This document shows, piece by piece, positions 5,366-5,774 of a stretch of DNA of 5,774 nucleotides; within the stretch, counting starts at the first letter, position 1, and every line of letters begins with the position of its first letter. The stretch comes from Anaerolineae bacterium (GTDB lineage Bacteria > Chloroflexota > Anaerolineae > DUEN01): the NCBI GenBank assembly GCA_021159845.1, contig JAGHDS010000316.1, positions 1 to 5,774 on the forward strand, in the 5' to 3' direction. The notes beneath the pieces are model-generated. The model did no database searches. It was not told the origin of the DNA and saw only the letters and a program-made list of their open reading frames with translations. Position numbers and translations under genes: made by a program.

Positions 5366-5691
5366 TTTAGCGCCTACGCGGGTGCATTTCAGTTTTGTGG
5401 TAAGCCACATGAGCATCGAAGAGTGTCCCGAAGCAATCCATGACAGAGCGAATCCGACTCATTTCGGACTTGTTCTGTCCCCGACCGTACCTGAGCAAGT
5501 TGGCGGGCAAAGGCGCCCACCGAAACCCCGGCAATGGATACCGGGAAGAAACCCGGTAAAGTATGGTGCGCTTGAAGGTTGGACACCTGATCGCGGGGGT
5601 AGACGAGCTGATCGTTCTTCCGCTTATTCGGCATCGAGAAGAGTGTAGCGGTGATTACCCATAAGTGCGATATGTATGCTTAACATGTCTT
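5366..5691. other. Intergenic region upstream of rex with no supported gene
   Basis: No convincing gene was found on either strand. Several open frames cross it, but none has a recognisable domain or a good ribosome binding site. They include a 39-codon + strand frame at 5440-5559 whose product begins MTERIRLISDLFCPRPYL. The stretch holds a 14-nt inverted repeat (5396-5409), a cluster of GC-rich hairpins (5512-5572), and a near-direct repeat, GCATCGAAGAGTGT at 5413 and GCATCGAGAAGAGTGT at 5631. It may be a decayed gene or may carry an RNA element. Confidence 0.55.
5512..5572. other. Locally structured segment with alternative hairpins (possible RNA element)
   Basis: TACCGGG (5539-5545) and CCCGGTA (5552-5558) form a perfect 7-bp stem around AAGAAA. 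CCCGG at 5527-5531 can pair with the same CCGGG at 5541-5545, so the two stems exclude each other. An outer stem can join GGCG..CACC (5512-5521) to GGTGCGCT (5565-5572) with a two-base bulge. No known RNA family was recognised, and the strand is undetermined because the stems form on both. It could be a chance outcome of GC-rich sequence. Confidence 0.25.
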
Positions 5692-5774
5692 TCTCCACCG
5701 CAGAGACGCCGAGGACGCAGAGGAACTCTCTTTTTTTCTTCCTCCTCAGCGCTCCCCGCGACTCCGCGGTGAGA
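5692..5774. repeat. Long imperfect inverted repeat of the 'CCGCAGAGACGC' type
   Basis: The left arm (5692-5724, core CACCGCAGAGACGCCGAGGA) is matched by the reverse complement of 5740-5774 (core CACCGCGGAGTCGCGGGGAG). The arms are about 30 bp with a few mismatches and one or two bulges, and the loop (5725-5739) is pyrimidine-rich and includes seven T. Both ends carry the same terminal TCTC(C)ACCG, so the element is probably complete or nearly so at the window edge. Sequences of this kind are known as dispersed intergenic hairpins in many bacterial genomes. It may be a REP- or MITE-like element, or it may end converging transcripts. Copy number here cannot be judged from one copy. Confidence 0.8.

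Noticed and set aside
5396..5409. Confirmed Rex operator
   Set aside because: The half-sites TGTG and CACA are 6 nt apart instead of 8, and the flanking TTGTGA/TCACAA bases do not match fully. Kept only as a weak finding.
5382..5648. Open frames in the rex upstream region (88 codons +, 81 codons -, 39 codons + at 5440-5559)
   Set aside because: No recognisable domains, no good ribosome binding sites, overlapping one another, and crossing hairpin-rich sequence.

Overview
The window is about 60% GC and codes densely. It looks like a chromosomal segment of a Gram-positive-like or monoderm bacterium, most likely Chloroflexota (Anaerolineae-like lineages). This is an inference from the gene set: an L,D-transpeptidase with a long Pro/Thr linker, a bacterial translin-family protein, membrane-anchored Cas4-like fragments, a Rex redox repressor, and the dispersed 'CCGCAGAGACGC' and 'CCCTCATCCCCCAGCCCCC' inverted repeats. 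No rRNA, tRNA, transposase or CRISPR array was seen.

Layout. (1) 1-585: 3' part of a GT4 glycosyltransferase gene on the + strand, cut by the window edge. (2) 586-850: intergenic region with a GC-rich hairpin repeat, then a good promoter (-10 TATAAT) and ribosome binding site. (3) 851-4623: a tightly packed + strand cluster that reads as one operon. In order it holds a translin/TRAX-family protein, a small membrane protein carrying the N-terminal part of a Cas4-like nuclease, an L,D-transpeptidase, a membrane protein carrying the catalytic and C-terminal part of the Cas4-like nuclease, an ASCH-domain protein, and QueG (epoxyqueuosine reductase). Genes overlap by 17 and 8 nt, or are separated by 66, 15 and 0 nt. 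(4) 4636-5253: rex on the - strand, convergent with queG with only 12 nt between the stops. (5) 5254-5774: gene-poor region holding the rex leader and promoter, a locally structured segment, and a long imperfect inverted repeat at the right edge.

How the genes may work together. Four products of the operon belong to families that act on nucleic acids: translin, the Cas4-like pair, ASCH and QueG. The fifth, the L,D-transpeptidase, is a cell-envelope enzyme. The most striking point is that the conserved Cas4 residues are divided between two small membrane proteins. The first ends in a membrane helix, the second begins with one, and charge distribution places both soluble parts in the cytosol. 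The pair looks like one two-helix membrane-anchored Cas4-like nuclease cut in its outer loop, with the transpeptidase gene lying between the halves. No Cas1 or Cas2 gene and no array is present, so a role outside CRISPR adaptation is more likely. Rex, an NADH/NAD+ sensor, is a separate transcription unit.
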